Source: an uncultured Eubacteriales bacterium | Lineage (GTDB): Bacteria > Bacillota > Clostridia > Oscillospirales > CAG-272 | DNA length: 62,027 bases | Assembly: GCA_900547725.1 (NCBI GenBank) | Contig: URHR01000003.1 | Coordinates: forward strand, 1-62,027 | Direction of reading: 5' to 3' | Shown here: positions 60,776-62,027 of the stretch, piece by piece | Numbering within the stretch: position 1 is the stretch's first letter | How the letters are laid out: the number at the start of each line of letters is the position of its first letter | Translations under genes and position numbers: made by a program | Notes under the pieces: model-generated | What the model was told of the DNA's origin: nothing | Database searches by the model: none | What the model saw: only the letters and a program-made list of their open reading frames with translations

Positions 60776-61924
60776 TTACTCTTTCATTCTCACAGGCAAC
60801 AGCATAAACAGTTCGTGAATGTTTTCGTCCTCGGCGGGCTCAATGTTGATGGAGGTCAGAGCGGAGGAGAGAGAGATTTTGACGATGTCGGCGGAGCAGG
60901 ACTTCAGGCTGTCAATCAGGAAACGGTTGTTGAACGCAATCACAAGATCTGGCCCTTCGTGCTCGATCGGAACTTCGTCGTAAGTCTCCCCGAGCGTCGA
61001 CTGCGCCGAAATCTTCAACAGATCCCCCGCCAATTCCAGACGAACGTGCGCCCGCACACTGCCAACCACCTTTTCCTCGGTCACAAGCGCCGCGCGATCC
61101 AAAGCCGCAATCAGACGGTCGCGGTCTACCTTGATTGTGATCTTGTGATTCGTCACAATGATGCGGTCGTAATCAATGTACAGACCGTCAATCAGGCGCG
61201 AGAAGAAGATCAGATCGTCAAAGTGGAACACGATATTCCTCAACGTCTTGGTAACGCGCACCGTCGCGTTCTCGTCGTCCTTCAGCATTCTGTACAGCTC
61301 TCCCACCGACTTCGTCGGCAGAATGAACGCGTGGTTCAGCTTCGAGCCGTTCGTGTTGCCGTTCTCAATCGGAACTTCCACCGAGCACTTCGCCAGTTTG
61401 AAGCTGTCGCACGCCACGGCAAGCAGGTTGTCGGTTGTCACCTTGAAATAGCAACCGTTGAGCACCACGCGCTGGTCGTTTGTCGCCATTGCGTAGCTGC
61501 ACTTTGCAATCATTTCCCGCAGGACTGCCTGCGAAATGGTGAATCCGTCCTCGGTTTCCAGCGGTGGGAGCGCGGGGAAGTCCTTCCCGTTCAGCGCGTT
61601 CATGCGGTGCGTGGATTTTCCGCTCGCGATGCACGCCTGCAGGCTCGGGGTGACCGTCAGCGTAACGGTATCGCCTTCCATGACTCTGACCGTTTGCGAA
61701 AATTTCTGCGCGTTGAGGATATAAGACCCTGCCTCCTCGACCTCCGCCTGCACGGACAGCCGGATGCCTTTCTCCAGATCGAATGTCGTAAGCGTACAGG
61801 TGCCGTTCTCGTCCGCCTCGATGAGGATTCCCTCGATTGCGGTCAGCGTCGATTTTCCCGACACTGCGCACATGAGCGGCGCGACGGCGTTACAGATCTC
61901 CTGTCTGTTGAATACGATTTTCAT
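60776..61924 (-). CDS. dnaN: DNA polymerase III beta sliding clamp
   Basis: A 382-residue clamp protein with three repeated domains: MKIVFNRQEICNAVAPLMCAVS at the start, LREMIAKCSYAMATNDQRVVLNG at the second domain and LIAALDRAALVTEEKVVGSVR at the third; FNNRFLIDSLKSC and LPVRMKE close it. It forms the ring tethering polymerase to DNA. Full length. In most Firmicutes it sits between dnaA and recF-gyrB; here the downstream neighbour is uxuB on the same strand. Its 5' leader carries element copy E. Confidence 0.97.
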   Translation of the reverse strand: MKIVFNRQEICNAVAPLMCAVSGKSTLTAIEGILIEADENGTCTLTTFDLEKGIRLSVQAEVEEAGSYILNAQKFSQTVRVMEGDTVTLTVTPSLQACIASGKSTHRMNALNGKDFPALPPLETEDGFTISQAVLREMIAKCSYAMATNDQRVVLNGCYFKVTTDNLLAVACDSFKLAKCSVEVPIENGNTNGSKLNHAFILPTKSVGELYRMLKDDENATVRVTKTLRNIVFHFDDLIFFSRLIDGLYIDYDRIIVTNHKITIKVDRDRLIAALDRAALVTEEKVVGSVRAHVRLELAGDLLKISAQSTLGETYDEVPIEHEGPDLVIAFNNRFLIDSLKSCSADIVKISLSSALTSINIEPAEDENIHELFMLLPVRMKE

Positions 61925-61954
61925 GGTTGTACCTCTCTTTCTTTGGGAAGGGAG

Positions 61955-62027
61955 AAGACCTTGGGACTCTGTCCCAAGCCCTGCTTAGGGGACTTCTTAA
62001 GGAGAAGTCCCCTAAGAACCTTCAAGA
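61955..62027 (-). repeat. Two-hairpin leader element, copy E (before dnaN)
   Basis: Nearly identical to copy D: hairpin II TTGGGAC-AGA-GTCCCAA (61961-61977) and hairpin I arms CTTAGGGGACTTCT / AGAAGTCCCCTAAG (61984-62016). It runs off the window end. About 30 bp separate GGTCTT from the dnaN start, more than in the other gene-linked copies. Confidence 0.8.

Overview
The window looks like a chromosomal segment of an uncultured gut-type Clostridia (Firmicutes), probably close to Oscillospirales. The evidence is Gram-positive style Shine-Dalgarno sites (AAGGAGG), sigma-A promoters with 17-bp spacers, many lipoproteins with a lipobox, clostridial regulator types (AraC, RpiR), moderately high G+C, and carbohydrate islands placed close to dnaN. 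No rRNA, tRNA, CRISPR array or intact transposase was seen.

Region 1 (about 334-14652) is a pectin/uronate island. A GH20 hexosaminidase-like gene and an AraC regulator face left. Facing right are a GH4 alpha-galacturonidase with the CHEV motif, a solute-binding lipoprotein, a beta-helix/PHP protein, and uxaB-uxaA-uxaC-kdgA-kdgK, a full route from D-galacturonate to pyruvate and glyceraldehyde-3-phosphate. A fructuronate-reductase-type SDR (59517-60350) adds part of the glucuronate branch. Region 2 (15115-22575) has an SGNH esterase, two exported GLUG-repeat proteins flanking a 46-residue peptide gene, a metallo-beta-lactamase-fold lipoprotein and an EamA transporter. Region 3 (23118-34297) is an RpiR-headed operon: FAD dehydrogenase, Fe-S partner, class II aldolase, PfkB kinase, IolB-like isomerase, DUF4867, FGGY kinase, a single-chain EtfB-EtfA fusion and a fucose/arabinose-isomerase-family protein. 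It reads as sugar or cyclitol catabolism tied to flavin-based electron transfer.

Region 4 (34501-48170) targets host or plant glycans: AraC, GH30, GH29 fucosidase, a sugar isomerase/epimerase, two lipoproteins, a second GLUG-peptide-GLUG cassette, an SGNH esterase and L-fucose isomerase. Region 5 (48171-62027) holds a 2380-residue exported InlB/GLUG protein of lower G+C behind a long leader with an internal terminator. It continues with a GDPD protein behind a gene scar, another AraC, remnants of a phosphoesterase gene and of a DUF3991-type mobile-element gene, the SDR, and dnaN.

The most notable observations are: (i) a five-copy two-hairpin element with compensatory changes, four copies of which lie just upstream of start codons (uxaC, DUF4867, the SDR and dnaN); (ii) a twice-repeated GLUG / 46-aa peptide / GLUG cassette, in which the second pair of large genes shares an apparently perfect 611-bp tract; (iii) the EtfB-EtfA fusion; and (iv) two further intergenic repeat families. 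Solute-binding lipoproteins occur without permease genes, so uptake must rely on loci outside the window.
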